From: Epiperipatus broadwayi
Taxonomy: Eukaryota > Onychophora > Udeonychophora > Euonychophora > Peripatidae
Length of the DNA stretch: 64,000 nt
Reading direction: 5' to 3'
NCBI GenBank assembly: GCA_028023455.1
Contig: JAQFVV010001087.1
Coordinates: forward strand, 50,922 to 114,921
Part shown: positions 1 through 13,038 of the stretch, piece by piece
How the letters are laid out: each line of letters begins with the position of its first letter
Numbering within the stretch: position 1 is the stretch's first letter
Notes under the pieces: model-generated
What the model saw: only the letters and a program-made list of their open reading frames with translations
The model's database searches: none
Told to the model about the DNA's origin: nothing
Made by a program: the position numbers and the translations under genes

Positions 1-679
1 TACTGTAGTAATTTAATCATTATTAAAGATAGTTTACTATTATTTAACATTCCCTAAACATTATTTATTATAATAACTTAATATTTAGAACCACATCATA
101 AACTTTGTCTCATTAGAATGCATAATGTATATGTATATTTAATCACTTCTGTAAAATATTTTGATCCCAATTGTACTCTCATTTTTGCAAATCTGATAAA
201 TGGAGTTTACCTTTTTACTATTAAATTATAAATTAGCTATATACAGATCTACTGATTTACTTAATTTATTATGTGAAAGTAAAATTTGGAAACTCTATTG
301 GCATAACATAAAGGCATTATTCAAATTTCATTTAAAAATATTCATAAAATTTTTAAAATACAATAGTAAGGCTATAAGATTAATCAATATGTTTTTCAAG
401 TTGTATGTGATATTATAGATTCCACTATTATATATATCTTGATTGAATTGAACAGGAATATAAGACTTTCTAAAGGAATGCTTTATGGTGAGTTTGAGCA
501 TAGTTTTTATGAAAGAGGCAGACATTGTTTATATTATAAAGATTATCTCTAAAAAAATTCTAAAGAAATGCAATGTTGATTGTTTTCTTGGTAAAGAATA
601 CAATACACTGAAGAGCTATAATTAGAAAAAATATTCAATATTTCAAAAAGAAAAAAATTATGTAAAAGAAGTTAAATGC

Positions 680-790
680 TTTTTTTCATATGTCATAGCA
701 TCGGCCGGGACGTGAACCCACAACCGTCTGCAACCAACTACTTGCTTGCAAGGCGGCTGCATAGACGTCTCAGCTAACAACGCTTGACTA
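680..790 (-). repeat. tRNA-derived SINE, type II-like body (TTGC loop)
   Basis: Read on the minus strand it has the shared leader TAGTCAAGCGTTG, an A-box-like GTTAGCTGAGACGTC, a CTTGCAAG loop, a long variable region, a B-box-like GGTTCACGTCC, the 3' acceptor half CCGATGC, and the tail ATGACATATG followed by a poly(A) run. The whole unit is about 110 bp. Its mirror copy lies at 13039-13147 and family members lie at 14019 and 63079. It is a retroposed, non-functional tRNA-like unit rather than a tRNA gene. Confidence 0.75.
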
Positions 791-2233
791 AAAGAAAGTT
801 AAAAGTTTTAAAAGAATTTTATTTAGGGAGAATATTGGTTTTTTATACATTAACTTCTTAAAGTACATTGACTAAACAGGGGTCTATAATGTTACTACTA
901 GATTGATAGTGGATGATTTGTAGAGATATTAATCCTGGGTATGGAATTAATCCTGTGGTTTATAGCAAAGTATCAAATAAACAAAATAATGGAGTAGCAT
1001 GTTCCATATTTGGACATATGTGTGGTTCACAGATTATACAGTCATTGCGAAATTCATCTCTAGCATATAACAATTGTTTTTGTTTTTTCTTTTTTATCTT
1101 TTTTCCCCTCTTGATGTTGGAATAGCTATACTGTACTTGTTTATGAATTGTTTCTACTGATGATGGTATGTATTCTCATCCATTTAACATGATGATTTAT
1201 TTTGCTTTAAACAGACCTACCACATGTTATTAGATTACTGATAATTTATTCATTATCTATTTGCTATATTACAAAAATGTTAATTTGAATGTCTTCTATT
1301 TGACATCAATTGTTTTTTTTTCATTTGAAAATTGATAGTTTTTTTTCCTAATTCGTGATAATAATGTTTTATGTAGAGCGCAATATGAACAACATGACAG
1401 AATTTCTTAAGGTGCAAAATATTTTGTCATTTTATATATTAAAGCATATTCAGGAATTAAAGTAATGCTTCTTCTATATTTTTATCAGTGACAGTAAATA
1501 TAAGTCTAGAAAACTGTCATGTTTATTGAAAAAATACAATGAAGCAGTTTTCATCAAAAGACATTTAAAGCCATGAAATGAATTAAAATGTTTAGAATCA
1601 ATATATATAAAACTTCTGTCATGGAGCTATCAAAATATATCAATAGTTTTTTTTATGGAGAAAAGTAGGAGTTAAATAATTGATTGTTTATTTGACAAAG
1701 AAAGTTACGTTTTTTTTCCCTTCAATAATTATTTGAATAAAAGTTTCAAAAGTTTGAGTAATTTTGTTTTTATATTAGTAAAATATTTATTATTAAAGAC
1801 ATTTGAAATTCTTTACCGTAGTTGTCGTTTATGGAAGCTTTAGCGAAGATTGTCAGTTATAAATGTGCTGACTTGCAAATAAAAAGAAAATTTTTTAAAT
1901 ATTTATGTTTTGTCTTTTATGTCATTCAATTTGCTATAAGTGAATTTTTTTTTTTTTATCAAAGAAAAAGTAATAATAGTAGTTAAAGTTATAATATAAT
2001 TTATTAGACTTCAGAAACCAGTTTTCTCTTTGAAATCTTAATAAATTAAAAAAAAAAAAAAAGAATAGGAAGGGTGTGTGTGTATATATATAAATTGTCA
2101 ATTTGAGATATTAATAAAATAAGAGATTTATCATTACCAATTTATTAACCAGATACTATAGTAATAAATTATATTATTTTTAGGTACCTTAACTTCTCGT
2201 TAATGTTTTTAATATAGCTTTAAATTTGAGATA

Positions 2234-2390
2234 TTCATCATTCGTCATCAACCATTATCAATCCACTGCAGGATGAAGGTCTCTCCAAATTCAATCCATA
2301 TTTTCCTATCTTTAGCTTCTCTTCTCCACATCACTCCTGCACACTTTCTTATTTCATCCATCCATCTCACTTGGCGTCTCTTTCTGAGTA
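2234..2390 (-). mobile_element. RTE-type LINE 3' end fragment (left palindrome arm)
   Basis: On the plus strand this closely matches the start of the RTE copy at 59192, including CATCAACCATTATCAATC and the GGATGAAGGTCTCTCC block. It is a 5'-truncated insertion holding only the last ~160 bp of the element; the coding sense is minus and the 3' end lies to the left. The mirror copy is at 11450-11605. Confidence 0.7.
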
Positions 2391-2577
2391 TTAAACTTAA
2401 TTATATCTAATAAATTAAAACTGCTACTAATGATGGACAAGTATTATTGTTTGGTCATAGTACTTATCACTTAATTATTCCATCTAACTTCACGTAAAGT
2501 AATTGATATACAAACAGCAACATTATATTTCTGAGCAATCTGTTTATTATATTGCTCTTCAAATTATTTTTTTTATT

Positions 2578-2668
2578 AACCCTGTGTGGTTTAATGCAGC
2601 AATAGAGTCGATATTCGAACTCAAGATGCATTGATCGTGCCTATTTGGTATGAACTCCCGAGTAATAA
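2578..2668. repeat. tRNA-like repeat unit (left arm)
   Basis: A stretch beginning CCTGTGTGGTTTAATGCAGC and containing an ATTCGAACTC block resembles the units of the array at 31505-32000, which share CCTGTGTGATTTAGTGCAG followed by a similar GA-rich segment. The mirror copy is near 11172-11262. The TTCGAAC core recalls a Pol III B box, but no complete tRNA fold was found. Confidence 0.4.
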
Positions 2669-3225
2669 ATTATTTGATTATTTTTATTATATTGTTTATT
2701 CGTGAGATAAATATAGAGTTTTTTCCCTCTTATTACAGTTTATTATGACATTGTAAAATAGTTTTTTTAGTAGCCTTTCTTGATATTAGAATTGTATTAT
2801 CTACACATCTTTTTCAAAAAATATCATATAAATGTAAATAATTCATGGCATTCAGGAAAATATGGATATGTTATACTATTGGATAATTCAAAATGTTTTA
2901 TATTGTTTCAACTATGCTTTCTGTTTATTGAATTATTTGCAAAAAACCCAATTTTATGATTTCGAAGACTTTTGACAAAGTATACCATTATCAAACAATA
3001 GATCATTGATCAGAAATTCATGAAAATAGAAGTGACACTTCTGGTGATGTGATATATAGACTTTGGATTCCAAAATTTATTACTCTATAGTGATAGTTTT
3101 GCTTTGTTATTACATTAATCCTTAAAAATAGTTACTATAGAGTTTTGAATTGTTTTGGAATTATGTATAGATTTTACTATAGAATGTGATGAATATGCGA
3201 TCAGATTCTATAATAGTGATTAATT

Positions 3226-3322
3226 AATATTTACTAAGGCTGTAAACCTTAAGAATATGTGCGTGAAAATGTGAAGGTAGAGATCTCTACAGGTCTTAAC
3301 CACAAACTTACGCTTTGGAAGA
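3226..3322. mobile_element. Solo arm of a MITE (left palindrome arm)
   Basis: About 97 bp from AATATTTACTAAGGCTGTAA to CTTTGGAAG match one terminal arm of the inverted-repeat element at 22628-22955, including the block CTACAGGTCTTAACCACAA. Only one arm is present here, so it looks like a truncated element. The mirror copy is near 10524-10615. Confidence 0.6.
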
Positions 3323-4196
3323 TAAAAAAGGAAGCTAATAGGCATATTGGTTACAATTTTCTGCAGTGAATAAATAATCCTTTATGAGTTAGAAAATATA
3401 AATATTAGTCATCCCAGTATAGTTAATTTATTTTTATTATATCTTTTCATCTGAACTTGAAGTCAACTAGTGCTCTGGAATTAAATACCCGTTTTATATT
3501 ATTTAGTAATTAAAATTTAGTAGACTGTAACTAACATGTATTAGTGTAGCAAATCAAAGTTCCATAGCTAGACAAAATTTTTTTTAACTTTTGATATACT
3601 TTTCCTATTATTTTGAAATTATACTAAATTTTACCTTTTCTTTTAACAATCTTCATAATATCTTCTTGCCTTTTTTTTATTTTTATTATATTGCTTTTAT
3701 TTTGTTTTTGTGTTTTTATATATATTTGTTTGCCACATTTTCTTAATATCTTATTGGTCTGCAATCATATAAACCAATCAAGTCAGCAGCAATAATATTT
3801 CAAATACTATATTGATAATTTTTTACATCATCAGAATGCCATTCATATGATATCTTAGAGTAACTGTCAACTTGATGCCATCTAATAATATGAATTTTTT
3901 AAAAATATTATTGATAGTTCAAGATTTCTGACATAATATTGTATTAGTGCAATATCAGTCATTTTAGATGTATATTATATATTCTTGCAGAAATTTTTAT
4001 TTTATCTGGAGAGAAAATGATGAAATACAAGTAATTTATGAGATTCTAAAATGATGTTTTCATAAATATATTTCTGGAAGTAATATTTTTTCTTAATTCT
4101 TTATATATTGATGTTATACATCTATATAATACCATTTAATACATTTTCTGTAGTCACTTTTTATAATGCATTTATTTCTTGGCAATATTTTCTAAC

Positions 4197-4250
4197 AACT
4201 CTGATGAAGACTGCTGGACAGTCGAAACTGTAAGGAAAATAAAGAAGTTT
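4197..4250 (+). other. Hammerhead-ribozyme-core-like motif (left arm)
   Basis: CTGATGA (4201-4207) is followed by one extra A, then a perfect 5-bp stem GACTG/CAGTC with a CTGGA loop, then GAAAC (4224-4228). This matches the conserved hammerhead core apart from the bulged A. AACT before the core can pair with AGTT at 4246-4249. No stem III with a GUH cleavage site could be drawn, so it may be decayed or coincidental. An AATAAA lies just downstream. The mirror copy is at 9610-9637. Confidence 0.35.
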
Positions 4251-4597
4251 AAGAAAATTTGTTTGCATTGAAGTGTATATGAAAGAAATGTTATAAGACA
4301 TATATATAAATATGGTTAAGAAAAATGACTAGAAAGTGTTATGGTATTATATAAATGATTTGTTTTCTAGATAAAATTTATTTAATGTTAGACATAAAAC
4401 ATATCTTAAAATTTGAATGATGTAAAAAGAAATACATATTGGTATTAATATTTCATTAATTCAAAATTGAACTTTAGCAGTTGATAGCAGATTGTCTTTT
4501 TGAGTATCATTGACATAGAAAATAAGATTGTATTTTGTTTTATTTCCTATAAGCTTTAGGACTTGCTTTGTTTGTATCTTATTTATTTGCTAATCAA

Positions 4598-4957
4598 TGA
4601 AATATAATATAAATCTTTATTATATAATAATAACAACTTGTAAATACATTAACAGAAAAATTAGATATATAAAAGCCTTTTTCAGTAATTCTACATTTTT
4701 CACCCTTGTCAATATGATACCTCGTACTAATACTAACACGTATAAATAAATAAAATGATAAAAATAATGAATTATAGGAAATGTCGGTAGATGTCGCTTT
4801 ATACGTAATATACGTGTTAGTAGTAGGTATCATATTGACAATGGTAAAAAATTTAGAATTACCGAAAAAGGCTTATATATATAATTTTTCTGTTGATGTA
4901 TTTACAAGTTGTTATTATTATATAATAAAGATTTATATTATATTTCATTGATTATAA
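4598..4957. mobile_element. Foldback (MITE-like) element inside the left arm
   Basis: The ends are inverted repeats of about 150 bp, beginning AATCAATGAAATATAATATA on the left and reading as its complement on the right, around a short AT-rich middle. Inner blocks TGTCAATATGATACC and GGTATCATATTGACA pair with each other. There is no coding capacity. A second copy in the other arm spans 8887-9244. The 79-residue ORF across the left half is a by-product of the repeat. Confidence 0.75.
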
Positions 4958-6401
4958 GATAAACAACATAAAGAAGTATTATTTCTTAGAATTAAGTTCT
5001 TTGCTAATGCAAAACCATTTACAAAATATTTTTCATAGTATCTTTGTAACAAAATATGTCTAAAATATAATATTGTAAACTTATTTTAGTGTGAAATAAT
5101 TTCACAGAAATAACTTTAAACAATAATATATAAATTTATTAATTAGAAACAGTAACAGTAAAATCAAATTAAGGGTTGTTAAGTACGCTATAAATATATA
5201 TACAACATTCTGATTTTAATTAAAAACAATAAAATAATTATTCAGGTAGGACTGTTTATAATTTCCAGATATACAAATTGTATAAAATATTAAATAATCT
5301 CATACATATATGCACCCAGTTCATGTCTAAGAATATAAAATATTCTACTTATTATCAATCAATAAAAAATCTTCAGTTATAATATATAAATGCACATATT
5401 TATGTATAGATAAGCCTATGCAATGCAATTTAAAATATACAAATAATAGTCCATTTGTTAATATATGCTATAACATTGTAATTTACAGATATGTCAATCT
5501 GTTTACATGATACACACTTATATAAGCACACATATGTCTGTATAAAAATACAACATTAATATACTGAAATTGTCAATAAATTAATAAATAAAAATCAATT
5601 CATTTTAATAAGACATATATGACTGATTTTAACATAGATGGATACCCATTCAAATGTGTGCACTCTAGTAGCATTTATATCAAAGATATTTCATTTGTCA
5701 AAAAATATTCTCACAAGACATAAATAATTCAACATTGAAAAAATACACATAAAACAATTGTACACCTACTCCAATATTCTAATATAAATTAAAATAGATG
5801 GTACGAAATTTAAATATTACTTTCTTACACATCAAAATTAGCAACACATTATTTTTTTAATTATAAGTAAAAGGTTTTTTTTTTTAAAGAAAACATTATT
5901 TTTAGGTCCAGTTTGAAAGTTCATGTAAAACTCTTTGGCTTTTGTTTTTTTCATTTACAATAAGAAAGATTTCCAGTTTACTTTTCTAATTAAAAAACCA
6001 ATATATATATATTTGAAAACCAGGCACTCTTCACAAACCTGGGAGCTTAATTGTAAGTATATATATATATATATATTACTCTGTCTAATATTTATATTGT
6101 GACCCTGTGCTATTGCATATTATCCCAAGTAAGCACTTAAACTGTTGAATCTATGCTATTCTAAAAAAAAATTAAAAAATCATAAAGAATGAAAAAAGAT
6201 AAGAATATTATCTTGTAAAAGATGTTGTATAACTCTACATAGTAAGATTTTATATATTTAATTTACTATGAGTAGAAAATAAATAATATTTTATAATTTG
6301 CATAAATAGTATAAAAATATCACACTAATATTTAAGTCAATGTAAGCTTAAGGTGTAAAAAATTGTTATTTAATTGTGCAGACTTTAAAAGAAGAAAAAT
6401 T

Positions 6402-6503
6402 GTCTTGCATTGGTGGTTGAGAGGTCAGTGCGACTGCCTTACAAGCAGTTGCCTGGGTTGAGGGTTCGCATCCCGGCCGATGCTATGACACTTGGAAAAA
6501 AAA
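6402..6503 (+). repeat. tRNA-derived SINE, type II-like body (TTAC loop)
   Basis: The tRNA-like body covers 6407-6484: acceptor GCATTGG pairs with CCGATGC, followed by A-box-like TGGTTGAGAGGTC, loop CTTACAAG, an extra arm, and a clear B box GGTTCGCATCC. The tail CTATGACACTTGG leads into an A-run. The long variable region suggests a Leu/Ser-type (type II) ancestor. Related copies are at 7341 (mirror), 38631 and 46028 (fragment). This arm's copy fits the family consensus well. Confidence 0.8.
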
Positions 6504-6918
6504 AGGATGATAAATAGAACTAATAGTGTAATTTTAAGCATTAATTAAAGTCAGTTATATAATAATCAAATAATGAATAATAAGTCAATTAAAATCTTTC
6601 TTTAGCAAGCTTAAAGAATAGAAACTATTTCCAGGTAAAGTTTAGTAAAGTTTATTAATGTGATTCAATAATATTTAAATAGATATTAGAAAGCTGAATT
6701 AGTTAATTTTAAAATAGGTTTACTTTAGATCAATACAATTTCCAGTCTGCATATATGTGCATAGAATGTATGTGCATGTGTGTGTTTAATTTTCTTGGTT
6801 TTAGTTGCCAAGATATTTAATTTAACTATTAAATATTTAAAATTAATATTTCATTAAAATAGTCAATTAAGGGTTAAATAAAAAATTAACTTTGAATTTC
6901 TGATAAAGTTGAAAAAAA

Positions 6919-6926
6919 ATATTATG
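6919..6926. other. Palindrome centre (8-base spacer)
   Basis: The arms meet around the octamer ATATTATG, flanked by an A-run on the left and a T-run on the right. Such a short spacer would let the single strands fold into one continuous hairpin. Natural palindromes with near-zero spacers are usually unstable, which matters for judging whether this one is real. Confidence 0.85.
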
Positions 6927-7340
6927 TTTTTTTCAACTTTATCAGAAATTCAAAGTTAATTTTATCTTTAACCCTTAATTGACTATTTTAATGAAATATT
7001 AATTTTAAATATTTAATAGTTAAATTAAATATCTTGGCAATTAAAACCAAGAAAATTAAACACACACATGCACATACATTCTATGCACACATATGCAGAC
7101 TGGAAATTGTATTGATCTAAAGTAAACCTATTTTAAAATTAACTAATTCAGCTTTCTAATATCTATTTAAATATTATTGAATCACATTAATAAACTTGTA
7201 CAAACTTTACCTGAATACTTCTATTCTTTAAGTTTTGCTAAAGAAAAAAGATTTAATTGACTTTATTATTCATTATTTGATTATTATATAACTGACTTTA
7301 ATTAATGCTTAAAATTACACTATTAGTTCTATTTATCAGT

Positions 7341-7443
7341 CCTTTTTTTCCAAGTGTCATAGCATCGGCCGACTTTAACCCCTCAACCCAGGCAACTGCT
7401 TGTAAGGCAGGCCTGACTGACCTCTCGACCACCAATGCAAGAC
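7341..7443 (-). repeat. Degraded SINE copy (mirror of 6402-6503)
   Basis: Inverted copy of the SINE at 6402, with the B-box block replaced by unrelated bases (GGGTTAAAGTC where the family has GGGTTCGCATCCC) and a small rearrangement in the D-arm region. The flanks match the left arm closely, so the damage is concentrated within the tRNA-like body. Confidence 0.75.
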
Positions 7444-8886
7444 AATTTTTCTTCTTTTAAAGTCTGCACAATTAAATAACAATTTTTACACCTTAAGCTT
7501 ACATTGACTTAAATTAGTGATATTTTTATACTATTTATGCAAATTATAAAATATTATTTATTTTCTACTCATAGTAAATTAAATATATAAAATATTACTA
7601 TGTAGAGTTATACAACATCTTTTACAAGATAATATTCTTATCTTTTTTCATTCTTTATGATTTTTTAATTTTTTTTTAGAATAGCATAGATTCAACAGTT
7701 TAAGTGCTTACTTGGGATAATATGCAATATAATAGGAATTAAGGTAATATAAATATTAGACAGAGTAATATATATATATATATATACTTACAATTAAGCC
7801 CTAGGTTTGTGAAGAGTGCCTGGTTTTCAAATATTAGATAGATATATTGGTTTTTTAATTAGAAAAGTAAACTGGAAATCTTTCTTATTGTAAATGAAAA
7901 AACAAGTTTCAAAGAGTTTTACATGAACTTTCAAACTGACCTAAAAATAATGTTTCTTAAAAAAAACCTTTTACTTATAATTAAAAAAATAATGTAAGTT
8001 GCTAATTTTGATGTGTAAGAAAGTAATATTTAAATTTCGCATCATCTATTTTAATTTATATTAGAATATTGGAGTAGGTGTACAATTGTTTATGTATTTT
8101 TTCAATGTTGAATTATTTATGTCTTGTGAGAATATTTTTTTGACAAATGAAATATCTTGTGATATAAATGCTACTGATTGCACACATTTGAATGGGTATC
8201 CATCTATGTTAAAATCAGTCATATATGTCTTATTAAAATGAATTGATTTTTATTTATTAATTTATTGACAATTTCAGTATGTTAATGTTGTATTTTTATA
8301 CAGACATATGTGTGCTTATATAAGTGTGTATCATGTAAACAGATTGACATATCTGTAAATTACAATGTTATAGCATATATTAACAAATGGACTATTATTT
8401 GTATATTTTAAATTGCATTGCATAGGCTATCTATACATAAATATGTGCATTTATATATTATAACTGAAGATTTTATTGATTGATAATAAGTAGAATATTT
8501 TATATTCTTAGACATGAACTGGGTGCATATATGTATGAGATTATTTAATATTTTATACAATTTGTATATCTGGAAATTATAAACAGTCCTACCTGAATAA
8601 TTATTTTATTGTTTTTAATTAAAATCAGAATGTTGTATATATATTTATAGCGTACTTAACAACCCTTAATTTGATTTTACTGTTACTGTTTCTAATTAAT
8701 AAATTTATATATTATTGTTTAAAGTTATTTCTGTGAAATTATTTCACACTAAAATAAGTTTACAATATTATATTTTAGACATATTTTGTTACAAAGATAC
8801 TATGAAAAATATTTTGTAAATGATTTTACATTAGCAAAGAACTTAATTCTAAGAAATAATACTTCTTTATGTTGTTTATCTTATAA

Positions 8887-9244
8887 TCAGTGAAATATAA
8901 TATAGATCTTTATTATATAATAATAACAACTTGTAAATACATCAACAGAAAAATTATATATATAACCTTTTCGGTAATTCTAAATTTTTTACCATTGTCA
9001 ATATGATACCTTCTACTAACACGTATATTACGTATAAAGCGACATCTACCGACATTTCTATAATTCATTATTTTTATCATTTTATTTATTTATACGTGTT
9101 AGTATTAGTACGAGGTATCATATTGACAAGGAGTGAAAATGGCAGATTTACTGAAAAAGGCTTTATATATCTAATTTTTCTGTTAATGTATTTACAAGTT
9201 GTTATTATTATATAATAAAGATTTATATTATATTTCATTGATTA
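8887..9244. mobile_element. Foldback element, mirror copy in the right arm
   Basis: Near-identical reverse complement of 4598-4957, with the same ~150-bp inverted termini and AT-rich middle. The 70-residue ORF here is again a product of the repeat and not a gene. Confidence 0.75.
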
Positions 9245-9609
9245 GCAAATAAATAAGATACAAACAAACCAAGTCCTAAAGCTTATAGGAAATAAAACAA
9301 AATACAATCTTATTTTCTATGTCAATGATACTCAAAAAGACAATCTGCTATCAACATGCTAAAGTTCAATTTTGAGATGAGCGGAAATATTACCAATATG
9401 TATTTTTTTACATAATTCAAATTTTAAGATATATTTTAATGTCCTAACATTAAAATAAATTTTATCTAGATAACTCATCATTTTATATAATACCATTGCA
9501 CTTTCGTAGTCATTTTTGTTACCATATTTATATATGCATGTCTTCTAACATTTCTTTCATATACACTTCAATGCAAACAAATTTTCTTAAACTTCTTTAT
9601 TTTCCTTAC

Positions 9610-9637
9610 AGTTTCGACTGTCCAGCAGTCTTCATCA
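9610..9637 (-). other. Hammerhead-core-like motif (mirror copy)
   Basis: On the minus strand it reads CTGATGA, A, GACTG, CTGGA, CAGTC, GAAAC, identical to 4201-4228. The local preservation is no evidence of function, because the whole arm is duplicated. Confidence 0.35.
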
Positions 9638-10523
9638 GAGTTGTTAGAAAATATTGCCAAGAAATAAGATGCATTCCAAAAAGTGACTCCAGAAAATGTA
9701 TTAAACTGGTATTATATAGATGTTAACGTCAATATATAAAGAATTCAGAAAAATATTACTTCCAGAAATATATTTATGAAAGCATCATTTTAGAATCTCA
9801 TAAATTACTTGTATTTCATCATTTTCTCTCCAGATAAAATAAAAATTTCTGCAAGAATATATAATATACATCTAAAATGACTGATATTGCACTAATACAA
9901 TATTATGTCTGAAATCTTGAACTATCAGTAATATTTTTAAAAATTCATATTATTAGATGGCATCAAGTTGACAGTTAGACTAAGATATCATATGAATGGC
10001 ATTCTGATGATGTAAGAAATTATCAATATAGTATTTGAAATATTATTGCTGCTGACCTGATTGGTTTATATGATTGCGGACCAATAAGATGTTAAGAACA
10101 TGTGGTAAACAAATATATATAAAAACACAAAAACAAAAGAAAAGCAATATAATAAAAATAAAAAAAAGGCAAGGAGGATATTATGAAGATTATTTAAAAG
10201 AAAAGGTAAAATTTAGTATAATTTCAAAATAATAGGAAAAGTATATTAAAAGTTAAAAAAATTTTGTGTAGCTATGGAACTTTGATTTGCTACACTAATA
10301 CATGTTAGTTATAGTCTACTAAATTTTAATTACTAAATAATATAAAATGAAGTATTTAATTCCAGAGCACTAGTTGACTTCAAGTTCAGATGAAAAGATA
10401 TAATAAAAATAAATTAACTATACTGGGATGACTAATATTTATATTTTCTACACTGCAGCAAAGGATTATTTATTCACTGCAGAAAATTGTAACCAATATG
10501 CCTATTAGCTTCCTTTTTTATCT

Positions 10524-10615
10524 TCCCAAAGCATAAGTTTTGGTTAAGACCTGTAGAGATCTCTACCTTCACATTTTCACGCACATCTTCTTAAGGTTTA
10601 CAGCCTTAGTAAATA
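10524..10615. mobile_element. Solo MITE arm (mirror of 3226-3322)
   Basis: Inverted counterpart of the left-arm fragment, with the blocks GGTTAAGACCTGTAGAGATC and TTACAGCCTTAGTAAATATT that also end the element at 22955. Confidence 0.55.
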
Positions 10616-11171
10616 TTAATTAATCACTATTATAGAATCTGATCGCATATTCGTCACATTCTATAGTAAAATCTATACATAATTCCAAAACAATTCAAAA
10701 CTCTATAGTAACTATTTTTAAGGATTAATGTAACAACAAAGCAAAACTATCACTATAGAGTAATAAATTTTGGAATCCAAAGTCTCTATATCACATCACT
10801 AGAAGTGTCACTTCTTTTTCATGAATTTCTGATCAATGATTTATTGTTTGATAATGGTATACTTTGTCAAAGGTCTTCTAAATCATAAAATTGGGTTTTT
10901 GAAAATAATTCAATAAACAGAAAGCATAAGTTGAAACAAATAAAACATTTTGAATTATCCAATAGTATAACGTATCCATATTTTCCTGAATGACATGAAT
11001 TATTTACATTTATATGATATTTTTTGAAAAAGATGTGTAGATAATACAATTTCTAATATCAAGAAAGGCTACTAAAAAAACTATTTCAATGTCTAATAAA
11101 CTGTAATGAGCAGGGAAAAACTTTATATTTATCGCGAATAAAATCAATATAATAAAAATAATCAAATAATT

Positions 11172-11262
11172 GCATTACTCAAGAGTTCTTACCAAATAGG
11201 CACGATCACATCTTGAGTTCGAATATCGACTCTATTGCTGCATTACACTCACACAGGGTTAA
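11172..11262. repeat. tRNA-like repeat unit (mirror of 2578-2668)
   Basis: Reverse complement of the left-arm unit, with small differences. It contains GAGTTCGAATATCGAC, the complement of the left-arm block, and ends at ACACAGGGTT. Confidence 0.4.
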
Positions 11263-11449
11263 TAAAATAAAAATAATTTGAAGAGCAATATAATAAACAG
11301 ATTGCTCAGAAATATAATGTTGCTGTTTGTATATCAATTACTTTACGTGAAGTTAGATGGAATAATTAAGTGATAAGTACTATGACCAAACAATAATACT
11401 GTCCATCATTAGTAGCAGTTTTAATTTATTAGATATAATTAAGTTTAAT

Positions 11450-11605
11450 ACTCAGAAAGAGACGCTAAGTGAGATGGATGGAGTGAAATAAGAAAGTGTG
11501 CAGGAGTGATGTGGAGAAGAGAAGCTAAAGATAGGAAAAATGATGGATTGAATTTGGAGAGACCTTCATCCTGCAGTGGATTGATAATGGTTGATGACGA
11601 ATGAT
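11450..11605 (+). mobile_element. RTE-type LINE 3' end fragment (right arm)
   Basis: Mirror copy of 2234-2390, here in sense orientation. It encodes a remnant of the RTE C-terminal tail (GAGATGGATGGA...) and ends in GGATTGATAATGGTTGATGA. Small indels distinguish it from the left copy. Confidence 0.7.
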
Positions 11606-13038
11606 GAATATCTCAAATTTAAAGCTATATTAAAAACATTAACGAGAAGTTAAGGTACCTAAAAATAATATAATTTATTACTATAGTATCTGGTTAATAA
11701 ATTGGTAATGATAAATCTCTTATTTTATTAATATCTCAAATTGACAATTTATATATATATACACACACCCTTCCTATTCTTTTTTTTTTTAGGGTATTAA
11801 GATTTCGAGAGAAAACTTGGGCTTTGAAGTCTAATAAATTATATTATAACTTTAACCACTATTATTACTTTTTCTTTGATAAAAAAAAAAAAATTCACTT
11901 ATAGCAAATTGAATGACATAAAAGACAAAACATAAATATTTAAAAAATTTTCTTTTTATTTGCAAGTCAGCTACATTTATAACTGACAATCTTCGCTAAA
12001 GCTTCCATAAACGACAACTACGGTAAATGAATTTTAAATGTCTTTAATAATAAATATTTTACTAATATAAAAACAAAATTACTCAAACTTTTGAAACTTT
12101 TATTCAAATAATTATTGAAGGGAAGAAACGTAACTTTCTTTGTCAAATAAACAATCAATTATTTAACTCCTACTTTTCTCATAAAAAAAATTGATATATT
12201 TTGGTAGCTCCATGACAGAAGTTTTATATATATTGATTCTAAACATTTTAATTCATTTAATGGCTTAAATCTTTTTGATGAAACTGCTTCATTGTATTTT
12301 TTCAATAAACATGACAGTTTTCTAGACTTATATTTACTGTCACTGATAAAAATATAGAAGAAGCATTACTTTAATTCCTGAATATGCTTTAATATATAAA
12401 ATGACAAAATATTTTGCACCTTAAGAAATTCTGTCATGTGTTCACCTTGCGCTTTACATAAAACATTATTATCACGAATTAGGAAAAAAACTATCAATTT
12501 TCAAATGAAAAAAACAATTGATGTCAAATAGAAGACATTCAAATTAACATTTTTGTAATATAGCAATTAGATAATGAATAAATTATCAGTAATCTAATAA
12601 CATTGGTAGGTCTGTTTAAAGCAAAATAAATCATTGATGTTAAATGGATGAGGATACCTATACCATCATCAGTAGAAACAATTCATAAACAAGTACAGTA
12701 TAGCTATTCCAACATCAAGAGGGGAAAAAAGATAAAAAAGAAAAAACAAAAATAATTGTTATATGCTAGAGATGAATTTCGCAATGACTGTATAATCTGT
12801 GAAGTACACATATGTCCACATATGGAACATGCTACTCCATTAGTACGTTTGTTTGACTTGCTATAAAACCACAGGATTAATTCCATACCCAGGATTAATA
12901 TCCTACAAATAATCCATATCAATCTAGTAGTAAACATTATAGACCCTGTTAGTCAATGTACTTTTAAGAAGTTAATGCTATAAAAAACCAATATTCCTCC
13001 CCTAAATAAAATTCTTTTAAAACTTTCTAACATTCTCA

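Larger units (their letters stand above)
1..6918. repeat. Left arm of a giant palindrome
   Basis: This stretch is the reverse complement of 6927-13827. Base 1 pairs with 13827 and base 6911 with 6934, with a net length difference of about 17 bases between arms. The match can be followed through every block I compared (61-240, 690-790, 2234-2390, 2820-2960, 3225-3345, 4140-4260, 4598-4957, 6000-6130, 6402-6500, 6886-6918). Differences are single-base indels and substitutions roughly every 30-60 bases, plus a few short scrambled blocks. The arm starts at the window edge, so the palindrome may extend further left. Confidence 0.93.

Noticed and set aside
200-525. Short ORFs at the left edge (72 and 65 residues)
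   Set aside because: They are Lys/Ile/Phe-rich frames on opposite strands of AT-rich DNA inside the palindrome, and only one of them persists even partially in the mirror arm.
913-1125. 70-residue ORF with a mirror ORF at 12704-12937
   Set aside because: The second ORF exists because the arm is duplicated. No domain is recognisable, and small differences between arms alter the frame.
2085-2095. Microsatellites and homopolymers (for example here, 28161-28174, 32129-32149, 39881-39901) as features of interest
   Set aside because: Short TA, TG, C and T tracts are expected at this composition and show no special arrangement.
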